From Paracoccus sp. UBA889 (GTDB lineage: Bacteria; Pseudomonadota; Alphaproteobacteria; Rhodobacterales; Rhodobacteraceae): a stretch of 64,000 bases of DNA. The DNA is taken from positions 61,657-125,656 of the forward strand of contig DBFD01000061.1 of NCBI GenBank assembly GCA_002294185.1. Reading direction: 5' to 3'. The notes beneath the pieces were generated by a model. It was given only the letters and a program-made list of their open reading frames with translations, did no database searches and was not told where the DNA came from. Below, piece after piece: positions 53,399-61,942 of the stretch. The translations under genes and the position numbers were made by a program. The first letter of the stretch is position 1, and each line of letters begins with the position of its first letter.

Positions 53399-55135
53399 GT
53401 GGCGTTTCTGGGGATCGAGCAATCGCTGAGCGGGCGGCGCTGGATCGGTCCGGATGCCGCGTTGGAGCGGCTGGCCGAGGGGCTGGCGCAGAAGTCCGCC
53501 CTGCCGCTGGCGGTGGCGCGGGTTCTGGCCGAACGCGGAATCGAGGCCGGCGCCCACGAGGCCTTTCTGACGCCGAGGCTGCGCGATCTTCTTCCCGATC
53601 CCTTGACCCTGCGCGACATGGAGACGGCGGCCGAGCGGATCGTGGCGGCTGCTGTCGGCGGACAGCGGATCGCGATCTTCGCCGATTACGATGTCGATGG
53701 CGGCACCTCGGCCGCGCTGCTGCTGGACTGGCTGCGGCGACAGGGCCGGGACGCGACCCTCTATGTCCCCGACCGGATCGACGAGGGCTATGGTCCGAAC
53801 GCGCCGGCGATCGAGGCACTGGCCGCCGCGCATGATCTGATCATCTGTGTCGATTGCGGCACGCTGAGCCATGATGCGCTTGCCGCCGCCGGGCGCCGCG
53901 ACGTGATCGTGCTGGACCACCATCTGGGCGGCGAGACCCTGCCCCCCGCGCTGGCCGTGGTGAACCCGAACCGGGCGGACGAGGACGGATCGCTGGGCCA
54001 TCTCTGCGCCGCCGGCGTGGTCTTCCTGACGCTGGTTCAGGCCGGGCGCGTGCTGCGCCGGATGGGCCGGCCCGAGCCCGATCTGCTGTCGATGCTGGAT
54101 CTGGTGGCGCTGGCGACGGTGGCGGACGTGGCGCCCCTGGTGGGGGTCAACCGGGCTTTCGTGAGGACCGGGCTGGCGATCATGGCACGGCGACAGCGGC
54201 CGGGACTGGTTGCGCTGTCCGACGTGGCGCGGCTGGACGGGCCGCCCAACAGCTTTCACCTGGGTTTCCTTCTGGGCCCACGGATCAATGCCGGGGGGCG
54301 CGTCGGGCGCGCCGATCTGGGCGCGCTGTGCCTGTCGGCGACCGATCCCGTCGAGGCCGGGCGGCTGGCCGCGGATCTGGACGGGCTGAACCGCGATCGC
54401 CGCGCGATCGAGGCGGCGGTGCGCGACGAAGCCTTGGCCCAGGTCGAGGCGCGCGGCGATGCGCGCCTGTCATGGGCGGCCGGCGATGGCTGGCATCCGG
54501 GCGTCGTGGGCATCGTCGCGGCGCGGGTCAAGGAGGCCAGCGACCTGCCCTCGGTCGTGATCGGGATCGAGGGCGGAATCGGAAAGGGATCGGCCCGTTC
54601 GGTTCCCGGCGTCGACCTGGGCCGTGCGGTCCAGCGGCTGGCGCAGGAGGGCCTGCTGCTGAAAGGTGGCGGGCACGCGATGGCCGCCGGTCTGACGGTC
54701 GAGGCCGCCCGTATTCCCGACGCGATGGCACGGCTGGCCGACCTGATCGAGCGCGATCTGTCGCAGCGCAGCGGCAGCCGCGACCTGCGCGTTTCGGGGC
54801 TGCTGGAGGGCGCGGGGGCCACGCCGCAGATGTTCCGCCAACTCGAAGATGCCGGACCCTATGGCCAGGCCGCCCCGGCGCCCCGTTTCGCCTTTGCCGA
54901 CCAGTTGATCGACAGCGCCGCGACCATGGGCGACAGCCATCTGCGGCTGTCCTTCCGCAGCCCCGGCGGGCCCTCGCTGGAGGCCGTGGCCTGGGGCGCG
55001 ATGAACGGCCCCCTCGGGCCCGCGCTGATCGGTGCGAAGGGCCGGCGCTTTCATCTGGCGGGCAAGTTGGAATTGTCCACCTGGGGCGGGCGCGAAAGAT
55101 TGCGGTTGCGGCTGGACGACGCGGCCCCGGTCTAG
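53399..55135 (+). CDS. recJ: Single-stranded-DNA exonuclease RecJ
   Basis: 5'-3' ssDNA exonuclease of recombination and mismatch repair. The 578-residue product has D96, D98 and D100 (FADYDVDGGTSA), VDCGT, and the DHH motif D173-H174-H175. Next is DHHA1 (GWHPGVVGIVAARVKE, KGGGHAMAAGLTVE) and the C-terminal OB fold. The start is the GTG at 53399 with AAAGGAG upstream. Convergent with the SGNH gene, stops seven bases apart. Confidence 0.94.
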   Translation: MAFLGIEQSLSGRRWIGPDAALERLAEGLAQKSALPLAVARVLAERGIEAGAHEAFLTPRLRDLLPDPLTLRDMETAAERIVAAAVGGQRIAIFADYDVDGGTSAALLLDWLRRQGRDATLYVPDRIDEGYGPNAPAIEALAAAHDLIICVDCGTLSHDALAAAGRRDVIVLDHHLGGETLPPALAVVNPNRADEDGSLGHLCAAGVVFLTLVQAGRVLRRMGRPEPDLLSMLDLVALATVADVAPLVGVNRAFVRTGLAIMARRQRPGLVALSDVARLDGPPNSFHLGFLLGPRINAGGRVGRADLGALCLSATDPVEAGRLAADLDGLNRDRRAIEAAVRDEALAQVEARGDARLSWAAGDGWHPGVVGIVAARVKEASDLPSVVIGIEGGIGKGSARSVPGVDLGRAVQRLAQEGLLLKGGGHAMAAGLTVEAARIPDAMARLADLIERDLSQRSGSRDLRVSGLLEGAGATPQMFRQLEDAGPYGQAAPAPRFAFADQLIDSAATMGDSHLRLSFRSPGGPSLEAVAWGAMNGPLGPALIGAKGRRFHLAGKLELSTWGGRERLRLRLDDAAPV

Positions 55136-55142
55136 CCGCGGG

Positions 55143-56195
55143 TCAGGCGCATCCCGTTCCGCCTTCGCGGCATTGTCCACGATTTTCGGTCATGACGGCG
55201 ACCAGCCGCGCTTCGCGACCCGAACGATCCTGCGGATCGGGTTCGGACAGGAACCAGAAATCGGCCAGCACCCTGCCCGGTTCGTCCGACCAGCCGATCC
55301 GCAGGATCTCCGGGCCGTCATGCGCGAAAGAGCGCCCGGTCACGGCTTCCGGAGAGATGAATTTCAGCATCGTGCGATTGAAATCCCGGTCGGCGAAGGC
55401 CACCGAAACCTGATCGGACGCGCCCTGGAACGTCAGGTTCCAGACCCCGCCCTGCCGCGTCGTGGTCACGAACAGCCCGACAATCCTGCCGGGGCCGGGC
55501 AGCCGGACCTGAACGCCGTCCGGACCCGGATCCCACGTCGTGACGCGTCCCACGGCGCTGTTTTCCAGAACGCCCCGCCCGGCCCCCGGAAAATCCGTCA
55601 CGAGGCGGATCGAGGGCAGATCGGCGCCGGGATGGTGGGGCACCCTGCCGCGCCGGATCAGATCCAGCGCCCCGGCGACGATGTGGCCGAAAACCGCCGG
55701 ATCATTCGCGTAATGCAGATAGTCCTGGTAAAACTCCACTGGCAGCGTCGCGCTGTCGGGATGGACGGCGAGATAGGCTTCATCGACATCGAAATAGGGG
55801 ATGCCGCTTGCCCCGAACAGATCGTGCAGCGCGGCACGATAGGGCGATTTCCGCCGGATTTGCGAGGGTCGGCGCGGCTGGAAGATCATCGGCGCGAAGA
55901 CGACGCCGCGATCCGCGCAGATCGCAATGATCTGACGCAAGACCCCGATCATCTCGTCAACCGTATAGCCGGCATTCCGGATATAGAGCGCGTCGTTGAT
56001 GCCATAGGCCCAGATAAGGACGTCGCCGCGCCCCATGCCGGTTTCGCGCATCGCCCGCAGCAAGCTCATATGCGAGGGCGCGCCGCCGATCGAGATGTTG
56101 CGCACCTCGGCCGGCGTGTCGGGATGGGCGATCAATCCGGCGACCCAGCCATCGCGACGGACCGAATTGGAATCGCCCGAGACGAAGATCGTCAT
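55143..56195 (-). CDS. SGNH/GDSL-type hydrolase with C-terminal beta-rich domain
   Basis: A 350-residue protein whose first 170 residues fit an SGNH esterase: block I GDSNS (nucleophile S9), block II glycines ISIGGAPSH, block III G65-I-N67-D, block V D158-x2-H161 (YQDYLHYA). The remainder has no domain I recognise and looks beta-rich. No signal peptide is evident, so the substrate may be cytoplasmic or the export non-classical. The start at 56195 has GGAGAGGAG upstream. A carbohydrate O-acetylesterase role is a guess. Confidence 0.72.
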   Translation of the reverse strand: MTIFVSGDSNSVRRDGWVAGLIAHPDTPAEVRNISIGGAPSHMSLLRAMRETGMGRGDVLIWAYGINDALYIRNAGYTVDEMIGVLRQIIAICADRGVVFAPMIFQPRRPSQIRRKSPYRAALHDLFGASGIPYFDVDEAYLAVHPDSATLPVEFYQDYLHYANDPAVFGHIVAGALDLIRRGRVPHHPGADLPSIRLVTDFPGAGRGVLENSAVGRVTTWDPGPDGVQVRLPGPGRIVGLFVTTTRQGGVWNLTFQGASDQVSVAFADRDFNRTMLKFISPEAVTGRSFAHDGPEILRIGWSDEPGRVLADFWFLSEPDPQDRSGREARLVAVMTENRGQCREGGTGCA

Positions 56196-56365
56196 CCGCT
56201 CCTCTCCTTGCCGTGGCGGCCCATCCTGTCGTCGGCGAGCCGCGCGGGACCGGCACTGGTTCGTGCGCGTAAGCGGTCGGCCAGAGGAAATCAACAGCCG
56301 CGCCCGCTCTGGTCAGTCGGACAAGGCGCCGCTAGGCTTCGACCGACATCGCAAAGGAGGTCTCG

Positions 56366-57058
56366 ATGAAACTGACCTGGCTTGGACATTCCGGCTTTCG
56401 CCTTGAAATCGAGGATGCCGTGATCCTCATCGACCCCTGGCTGTCGGGAAATCCGGTCTTTCCCGAAAACGGCCGTGACGCGGCCATTCAGGGCGCGACC
56501 CACATCCTGCTGACCCACGGGCACGGCGATCATTCCGGCGACACGCTGGCCATTGCGAAAGAGCTGAAAATACCGGTCGCTGGCATCTATGACCTGATCA
56601 ACGGCTGGAGCACGCATCACGGAATCGACGGGATCGGCTTCAACAAGGGCGGCACCGTCGATCTGGGCCGGGCAAAGGTGACGATGGTGAACGCGGCCCA
56701 TTCCAGTTCGCTGGACGGGGCGGACGGGCCGATCTATGCGGGCCACGAATCGGGCTACATGATCGCCGGCGAGGGGCAGGTGATCTATGTCAGCGGCGAT
56801 ACCGACATCATGGCCGACATGGAATGGATGGGCGATTACCACAAGCCCGATATCGGCATCCTCTGCGCGGGCGGACATTTCACCATGGACATGAAGCGGG
56901 CGGCCTATGCTGCGAGGCGCTATTTCGCCTTCAAGACCGTGATTCCCTGTCATTACAAGACCTTCCCCCTGCTTGAACAATCGGCCGAGGCGCTGGTGGC
57001 GGATCTGCCGGGGGTCATGGTGATCGAACCCGAAGTGATGAAGGCGATCGAATTGTGA
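56366..57058 (+). CDS. UPF0173 metal-dependent hydrolase (metallo-beta-lactamase fold)
   Basis: A 230-residue MBL-fold enzyme with WLGHSGFRLEIEDAVILIDPWLSGNPVF and the metal-binding THGHGDHSGD, then NAAHSSS and SGDTDIM, with a late CHYKTFPLL. It matches the UPF0173 family (YtkL-like), substrate unknown. AAAGGAGG precedes the ATG. Its stop overlaps the aminopeptidase start (GTGA), so the two are probably an operon. Confidence 0.9.
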   Translation: MKLTWLGHSGFRLEIEDAVILIDPWLSGNPVFPENGRDAAIQGATHILLTHGHGDHSGDTLAIAKELKIPVAGIYDLINGWSTHHGIDGIGFNKGGTVDLGRAKVTMVNAAHSSSLDGADGPIYAGHESGYMIAGEGQVIYVSGDTDIMADMEWMGDYHKPDIGILCAGGHFTMDMKRAAYAARRYFAFKTVIPCHYKTFPLLEQSAEALVADLPGVMVIEPEVMKAIEL

Positions 57059-58854
57059 GCTTTCAGTCCTTTGACGACCGGGCCGGTGGCGGCGATCACG
57101 CAGGCCGGCTGGCCGCGCTGCGGCAGCGGATGAAGGCCGCCTGTCTCGATGCCTTCATCGTGCCACGCGCCGATTCGCATCAGGGCGAATATGTGGCCGA
57201 AGCCGATGCGCGGCTAGCCTGGCTGACAGGCTTCACCGGCAGCGCGGGCTTCGCCATCGTTACGGCGGACAAGGCCGGCGTCTTCATCGACGGCCGCTAC
57301 CGGGTGCAGGTGAAATCGCAGGTCGATCCGGCGCATTTCACCCCTGTCCCCTGGCCTGATACGAGGCCCTCGGACTGGCTGCGCGACGCCCTGCCGGCCG
57401 GAGGGCGGGCCGGCTTCGATCCCTGGCTGCACACGCGCAAGGAAATCGAGACGATGGAAAAGGGGCTTGCCGACAGCGGCATCGGCCTGATCGCGATGGA
57501 CCGCAACCCGCTCGATGCCGTCTGGACCGACCGCCCTGCCCCGCCCGTCGGCCGGGCCCGTGCCCATGACGAGGCACTGGCGGGCGAAAGCGCCGCCGGC
57601 AAACGCGCCCGTCTGGCTGCCGCGCTGCGCAAGGACGGTCAGGCGGCGGCCTTTCTGTCGCTGCCCGATTCGATTTCCTGGCTTCTGAACATCCGCGGCA
57701 AGGATTTGCCAAGGAACCCCGTGGTGCAAGGCTTTGCCGTCCTGTCCGATGACGGCCATCTGGCGCTGTTCGCCGATCCGGCGAAATTCGACGACGGCTT
57801 GCGGACGACGCTTGGCAACGCGGTTTCGATTCTGCACCCCGAGAGCCTGTCCGCCGCCCTGCTGGACCTCGAAGGCCCGGTGCGCCTCGACCCCGCAACG
57901 GCGCCCGAGGCCGTCTTCCGCCTGCTGGAACAGGCCGGAACCGATATCGCCCGCGCCCCGGACCCGGCGATCCTGCCCAAGGCCCGCAAGAATTCCGCCG
58001 AACTCCACGGAATGCGCCAGGCGCATCTGCGCGACGGCGTGGCGATGGTGCGGCTGCTGGCATGGTTGGAGGCGCGGGATCCGGCGTCGCTGACGGAAAT
58101 CGATGTCGTCCGAAAACTCGAATCCCTGCGATCCGACCAGGGCATCACGGATATCAGCTTCGACACGATCTGCGGCGCGGGCCCCAACGGCGCCATCGTC
58201 CATTACCGCGTGACCGAGACCACCAATCGCCGCCTCTCGACCGGCACGATGCTGCTGATCGATTCGGGCGGCCAGTATCCCGACGGAACCACCGACATCA
58301 CCCGCACGCTGCCGCTGGGCCAGCCTCCGCCCGACGCCGTCGCCCCCTATACCGCCGTATTGCGCGGGTTGATCGCGCTTAGCCGGGCGCGCTTTCCCAG
58401 GGGCGTGGCGGGCGCGCATCTGGACGCGCTGGCGCGGCAATTCCTGTGGCAACAGGGGCTGGATTACGACCATGGCACCGGCCATGGCGTCGGCGCCGCG
58501 CTGTGCGTCCATGAAGGCCCGGCCCGGATCAGCCGGACCAGTGACATCGCGCTGGAGCCCGGCATGATCCTGTCCAACGAGCCGGGCTATTACCGCGAGG
58601 GCAGCTTCGGCATCCGTCTCGAAAACCTGATCGCCGTGATCGAGGCCCCGTCCGAGGAAGGCCGCACCATGCTGGGGTTCGAGACGATCACACTCTGCCC
58701 CATAGACACGCGCTGCATCGACCGCGCCGCGCTGTCACCGGCCGAGGCCCGGTGGCTGGATGGCTATCACGCGCAGGTCCGCGAAACGTTGTCGCCGCTG
58801 CTCGACGAGGACACGGGCGCATGGCTGGACCGGGCCACGGCCCCGATCGCCTGA
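57055..58854 (+). CDS. pepP: Xaa-Pro aminopeptidase (M24B, long form)
   Basis: Removes N-terminal residues preceding proline. The 599-residue three-domain aminopeptidase P has two creatinase-like N-domains and a C-terminal pita-bread catalytic domain. Metal ligands lie in LLIDSGGQYPDGTTDITRT (two Asp), GTGHGVGAALCVHEGP (His) and NEPGYYREGSFGIRLEN (Glu). Starts at GTG 57055, coupled to the UPF0173 gene. A dispersed repeat follows its stop by a few bases. Confidence 0.93.
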   Translation: MSFQSFDDRAGGGDHAGRLAALRQRMKAACLDAFIVPRADSHQGEYVAEADARLAWLTGFTGSAGFAIVTADKAGVFIDGRYRVQVKSQVDPAHFTPVPWPDTRPSDWLRDALPAGGRAGFDPWLHTRKEIETMEKGLADSGIGLIAMDRNPLDAVWTDRPAPPVGRARAHDEALAGESAAGKRARLAAALRKDGQAAAFLSLPDSISWLLNIRGKDLPRNPVVQGFAVLSDDGHLALFADPAKFDDGLRTTLGNAVSILHPESLSAALLDLEGPVRLDPATAPEAVFRLLEQAGTDIARAPDPAILPKARKNSAELHGMRQAHLRDGVAMVRLLAWLEARDPASLTEIDVVRKLESLRSDQGITDISFDTICGAGPNGAIVHYRVTETTNRRLSTGTMLLIDSGGQYPDGTTDITRTLPLGQPPPDAVAPYTAVLRGLIALSRARFPRGVAGAHLDALARQFLWQQGLDYDHGTGHGVGAALCVHEGPARISRTSDIALEPGMILSNEPGYYREGSFGIRLENLIAVIEAPSEEGRTMLGFETITLCPIDTRCIDRAALSPAEARWLDGYHAQVRETLSPLLDEDTGAWLDRATAPIA

Positions 58855-58861
58855 CCTCGCC

Positions 58862-58877
58862 CTCTTTCCAAATACCT
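58862..58877 (-). repeat. Dispersed 3'-end motif, copy 3
   Basis: CTCTTTCCAAATACCT on the plus strand, eight bases after the pepP stop; the minus strand reads AGGTATTTGGAAAGAG with GGCGAG following. Orientation is opposite to copies 1 and 2. Confidence 0.7.
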
Positions 58878-58887
58878 TGCAGGGGGT

Positions 58888-58910
58888 CCGGGGGACGCAA
58901 GGTCCCCCGG
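58888..58910 (-). terminator. GC hairpin between pepP and the SDR gene
   Basis: CCGGGGGAC (58888-58896) and GTCCCCCGG (58902-58910) form a perfect 9-bp stem with a 5-base loop, 18 bases after the SDR stop. Adjacent to the dispersed motif copy 3. Likely a shared terminator for the convergent genes; no T-run. Confidence 0.55.
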
Positions 58911-58928
58911 CGGTCGCGGGACGCGGGG

Positions 58929-59597
58929 CTACAGCGCGTCCAGGATCCGCTCGGCCTCGTGGCGACAGGACGTCAGCACCGCGCGATCCTCTCCGGGAAA
59001 GAACCGTCCGCGGGTGGCGGTCGGCATCGCGGCCGGTTCCGCGATGACCACGCGCGGGCCGATCGCTGCGTTCTCGGCCTGCCAGCTTCGCACCAGCGCG
59101 ATCTGCGCGGCCTTCGTCGCGCCGTAGGCGCCGAAGAATTTCTGTCCGGCGCGAGGATCGTCGAAGAACAGGGCGGTGCTCTGGCGTATGCGCAGCAGCG
59201 GCTCGATCAGGGCGATCAGGCCGCGCACGACCTCGACATTGGCCAGCAGCGATTTCGACCAATCCTTGCCGTCGATATGCGGCGCCGGCGACAGCGGTGC
59301 GGCGTGGATCGCACAATGTGCCCACAGATCCAGACCGCCCCATCGTTCGGCCACGGCCTGCACCATCTGCTGCATCGCCGCCGCGTCGGTCACATCCATC
59401 GGCGCCAGCGTCGCGCTGCCGCCCGAGGCCCGGATGCGGTCGTCCAGCTCTTCCAGGCCGCCCACGGTCCGGGCCACGGCCAGCACATGAAATCCGCGCC
59501 GGGCCAGCCCCTCGGCCAGGGCCGCGCCAAGACCGCGCGACGCGCCTGTCACCAGCGCGATCCTGCCTGTTTCCTCGGTGGTCTGATCCTGTGTCAT
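58929..59597 (-). CDS. Divergent SDR family protein
   Basis: A 222-residue Rossmann-fold short-chain dehydrogenase-like protein. It keeps the cofactor motif TGASRGLG (17-24) and Y158-x3-K162. The usual NNAG is replaced (HCAIH, 94-98), and the catalytic Ser about 13 residues before Tyr is missing (FFDD at 144-147). It may therefore have lost or altered oxidoreductase activity. The start at 59597 (MTQDQTTEET) avoids overlap with the divergent bioY. Substrate unknown. Confidence 0.78.
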   Translation of the reverse strand: MTQDQTTEETGRIALVTGASRGLGAALAEGLARRGFHVLAVARTVGGLEELDDRIRASGGSATLAPMDVTDAAAMQQMVQAVAERWGGLDLWAHCAIHAAPLSPAPHIDGKDWSKSLLANVEVVRGLIALIEPLLRIRQSTALFFDDPRAGQKFFGAYGATKAAQIALVRSWQAENAAIGPRVVIAEPAAMPTATRGRFFPGEDRAVLTSCRHEAERILDAL

Positions 59598-59720
59598 GGC
59601 GGCAGCCTTTCGCAAAAGAGCGGTGCCCGCGCAAGACCCTTTCGCCGACCGGCCGATTGACTTTCGCGCCCGCTGCGTGAACATTCGGCCACGAATTTCG
59701 CACCAGGAAGAGGCCCCGCC

Positions 59721-60278
59721 ATGACATTGACCCAAGCCGCGCTGCCGGTCCGCTCGACCCGAACGAACATCCTGCTGGTTCTGGCCGGCTCGGCTCTGGT
59801 CGCGTTGTCCGCCCAGGCCAGCGTACCGATGTGGCCGGTGCCGATGACCTTGCAGACTCTGGCCATCACGCTGATCGGGCTGACCTATGGCTCGCGTCTG
59901 GCGGCGGCGACGATGCTGGCCTATCTGGCCGAAGGCGCCGTGGGCCTGCCGGTCTTTGCCAATGCCTCGGGCGGGATCGCGCCGCTGATGGGGCCGACGG
60001 CGGGCTTCCTGTGGGGCTTTGTCGGCATGGCCTGGCTGACCGGCTGGCTGGTCGAACGCGGGCTGGACCGCGGCTTCCTGCGCCTGTTTGTCGCCGGTCT
60101 CGTGCCGGGACTAATGCTGTTCGTGCCGGGCGCCCTGGCGCTGTCGCTGGTGCTGGGCAAATCCCTGTCCGAGGCCGCCGCGCTGGCGGTGATGCCGTTC
60201 CTGGCCGGCGCGCTGGTCAAGGCCGCAATCGCCGCGATGGCTGTCGCCGGCGGCTGGCAGTTGTTCCGCAAGCGCTGA
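59721..60278 (+). CDS. bioY: Biotin transporter BioY
   Basis: Substrate-binding S component of an ECF-type biotin uptake system. The 185-residue product has about six helices with SVPMWPVPMTLQTLAITLIGLTYGSRLAAATMLAYLAEGAVGLPVFA and GPTAGFLWGFVGMAWLTGWL, both family blocks. No bioM/bioN lies alongside; solitary BioY is known to work in some bacteria. I looked for a BioR-type TTATnnATAA operator upstream and did not find one. A terminator follows. Confidence 0.93.
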   Translation: MTLTQAALPVRSTRTNILLVLAGSALVALSAQASVPMWPVPMTLQTLAITLIGLTYGSRLAAATMLAYLAEGAVGLPVFANASGGIAPLMGPTAGFLWGFVGMAWLTGWLVERGLDRGFLRLFVAGLVPGLMLFVPGALALSLVLGKSLSEAAALAVMPFLAGALVKAAIAAMAVAGGWQLFRKR

Positions 60279-60329
60279 CCGAAGCGATGTCCGCGACGCG
60301 GCGGCCATCGCGGCCCGCCTGAAAGCCGA

Positions 60330-60357
60330 CGAACCCCGTCATTCCGGCGGGGTTTCG
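60330..60357 (+). terminator. bioY intrinsic terminator
   Basis: CGAACCCCG (60330-60338) pairs with CGGGGTTTCG (60348-60357), loop TCATTCCGG, followed by TTTTG. About 50 bases after the bioY stop. Confidence 0.75.
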
Positions 60358-60508
60358 TTTTGCGACCGCGCTGCGGCCAGGCCGGTCAGGCCGCCACGGA
60401 AGCCGGCGCCGGTCGCCGGCCCGGCCCTGTCCTGCACGCCGGATACAGCGCTGGAACCGGCTGCGCCGGCCACCAGCCGTCGCACCCGGTCCGCAGGAAA
60501 ATGGAAAA

Positions 60509-60527
60509 CCCCCGCAGATGGCGGGGG
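60509..60527 (-). terminator. Intrinsic terminator of the small minus-strand gene
   Basis: CCCCCGC-AGATG-GCGGGGG (7-bp perfect stem). On the minus strand it is followed by TTTTCCATTTTCC, a good T-tract, 55 bases after the stop of the 60583-60906 gene. Confidence 0.75.
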
Positions 60528-60582
60528 CCTTGTTACCGATCCGTGCGGTTTCAGTCTTGTCTGCGAGCGATCCGCAGAGGGG

Positions 60583-60906
60583 TCACGCCGCCTCGGCCTC
60601 GGCCTCGGCGGCCATGCGCCGTTCGCTTTCCTCGCGCGACAGCGCCACCGAGGTCCGGACGCCCTTCGAGACGAAGTCCATCAATCCCTTGACGACCCGC
60701 TCGTTCGGGTCGATCCCGGCGCAGGACAGAACCTCGCGTCCGTCGCGCGAACGCGCCCACCGGGCGATCTGCTCGGGGCCGTTGCCGTATTTCTTGTCAT
60801 CTGCAATGGCGTCATCCAAAGCAGCCAGAACCACCGCCGCAAACAGCTTGCGGGCACGCTGGCCCTGCTCGAAATTGAAAGCCGAGCCGTCAACAAAATC
60901 GCGCAT
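60583..60906 (-). CDS. Conserved small protein (possibly DUF6280)
   Basis: A 107-residue acidic-tailed protein beginning MRDFVDGSAFNFEQGQRARKL. It contains AALDDAIADDKKYGNGPEQIARWARSRDGREVLSCAGIDPNERVVKGLM and ends in an Ala/Glu repeat. From memory it matches a Rhodobacterales-restricted conserved family, probably DUF6280, with no known function. The ATG at 60906 is chosen because the TTG at 60972 adds no conserved sequence. It has its own terminator. A DNA-binding or regulatory role is only a guess. Confidence 0.7.
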   Translation of the reverse strand: MRDFVDGSAFNFEQGQRARKLFAAVVLAALDDAIADDKKYGNGPEQIARWARSRDGREVLSCAGIDPNERVVKGLMDFVSKGVRTSVALSREESERRMAAEAEAEAA

Positions 60907-61266
60907 ATCGTTCGTCCATTTCCTCTGGCCCGATGATACCACCGAGGCCCTTGCGGGAAGACTCTGGGTCAACCCTTCGTTTTTTCTTCCGTTTCTCCGA
61001 CGGTGCCGTTTGGCTTAGACCATCCTGACCCCGATTCGATATTACTTCGACTGCATGACAGCCATGCGTAGCCTGCAAGGCGGGCAAAAACACGCAAAAT
61101 TTCGACGGCCCGCCGGACGGCGGCGGCCTTCCGCCACGGATATCAGCTTGACAACGCCCGCATACCGTTCCGGTTGCCAGCCACGGCCTGTCCCGATATA
61201 GGGGCGCTTCAACGCCATTCAACGTCTGGACGGCGCGAACCTCTCATCATCCGTCAAGAGAATCCC
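60907..61266. other. Non-coding region upstream of efp
   Basis: A 360-bp divergent spacer. It contains the predicted efp promoter near 61174-61202 and an AT-richer stretch (about 60970-61110) that presumably carries the promoter of the minus-strand small gene. One ORF in a different frame (60890-61222, minus) has no coding character. Confidence 0.6.
61174..61202 (+). promoter_or_regulatory. Predicted efp promoter
   Basis: TTGCCA (61174-61179), a 17-base spacer, TATAGG (61197-61202), about 65 bases before the efp ATG. A TTGACA at 61148 lacks a partner at the right distance. Confidence 0.45.
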
Positions 61267-61830
61267 ATGCCCAAGATCAACGGCAACGAAATCCGGCCCG
61301 GCAATGTGCTGGAACATGACGGCGGCCTCTGGGCCGCCGTGAAGGTCAATCACGTCAAGCCGGGAAAGGGCGGCGCCTTCGCCCAGGTCGAGTTGAAAAA
61401 TCTTCGCGACGGCCGCAAGCTGAACGAACGTTTCCGCAGCGAGGACAAGGTCGAGCGTGTCCGGCTGGACCAGAAAGATCAGCAATTCCTGTATGAAATG
61501 GACGGCAAGCTGGTCTTCATGGACAGCCAGACCTTCGAGCAGACCGAACTGGACGCCGAATTGCTGGGCGATCGTCGCCCCTTCCTGCAGGACGGCATGA
61601 CCGCGACCATCGAATATTACGGCGACGAGGCGCTTTCGGTCTCGATCCCGCAGAAGGTCGTCTGCAAGGTCGCCGAGACCGAGCCGGTGGTGAAGGGCCA
61701 GACCGCCGCCAACAGCTACAAGCCCGCGATGCTGGACAACGGCGTTCGCATCATGATCCCGCCCTTCGTGGGCGAGGGCGAGGATATCGTGGTGAATACC
61801 GAGGTCTTCGAATACAGCGAACGGGCCTGA
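61267..61830 (+). CDS. efp: Elongation factor P
   Basis: Relieves ribosome stalling at polyproline. The 187-residue product has KOW/S1-like domains, with the tip loop [15 protein letters not shown]. The tip residue is K34, so it could be modified by EpmA-type lysylation or left bare. Start at ATG 61267 ([12 protein letters not shown]). Monocistronic; dinB is convergent after 112 bp. Confidence 0.96.
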   Translation: MPKINGNEIRPGNVLEHDGGLWAAVKVNHVKPGKGGAFAQVELKNLRDGRKLNERFRSEDKVERVRLDQKDQQFLYEMDGKLVFMDSQTFEQTELDAELLGDRRPFLQDGMTATIEYYGDEALSVSIPQKVVCKVAETEPVVKGQTAANSYKPAMLDNGVRIMIPPFVGEGEDIVVNTEVFEYSERA

Positions 61831-61942
61831 CGCGCGCCACGTCCTGACCGGGTGAGGATCGGACTTCCCGGGCCCTGTCCGGCAGGATGGCGCGCCCTGT
61901 CGGAGGGTCGGGACGCCGCCCGGCGCGGTGGCATGCCGATTT

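Larger units (their letters stand above)
60279..60582. other. Non-coding region after bioY
   Basis: 304 bp containing two terminators (60330-60357 for bioY, and 60509-60527 mainly for the minus-strand gene). Between them is GC-rich sequence with several short CGGCC repeats and no coding signal. Confidence 0.7.

Noticed and set aside
59598..59720. BioR operator upstream of bioY
   Set aside because: No TTATnnATAA-type palindrome is present in the divergent spacer.
60890..61222. A 110-codon minus-strand ORF upstream of the small conserved gene
   Set aside because: Out of frame with the conserved protein, no ribosome-binding site or family features, and overlaps the efp promoter region.
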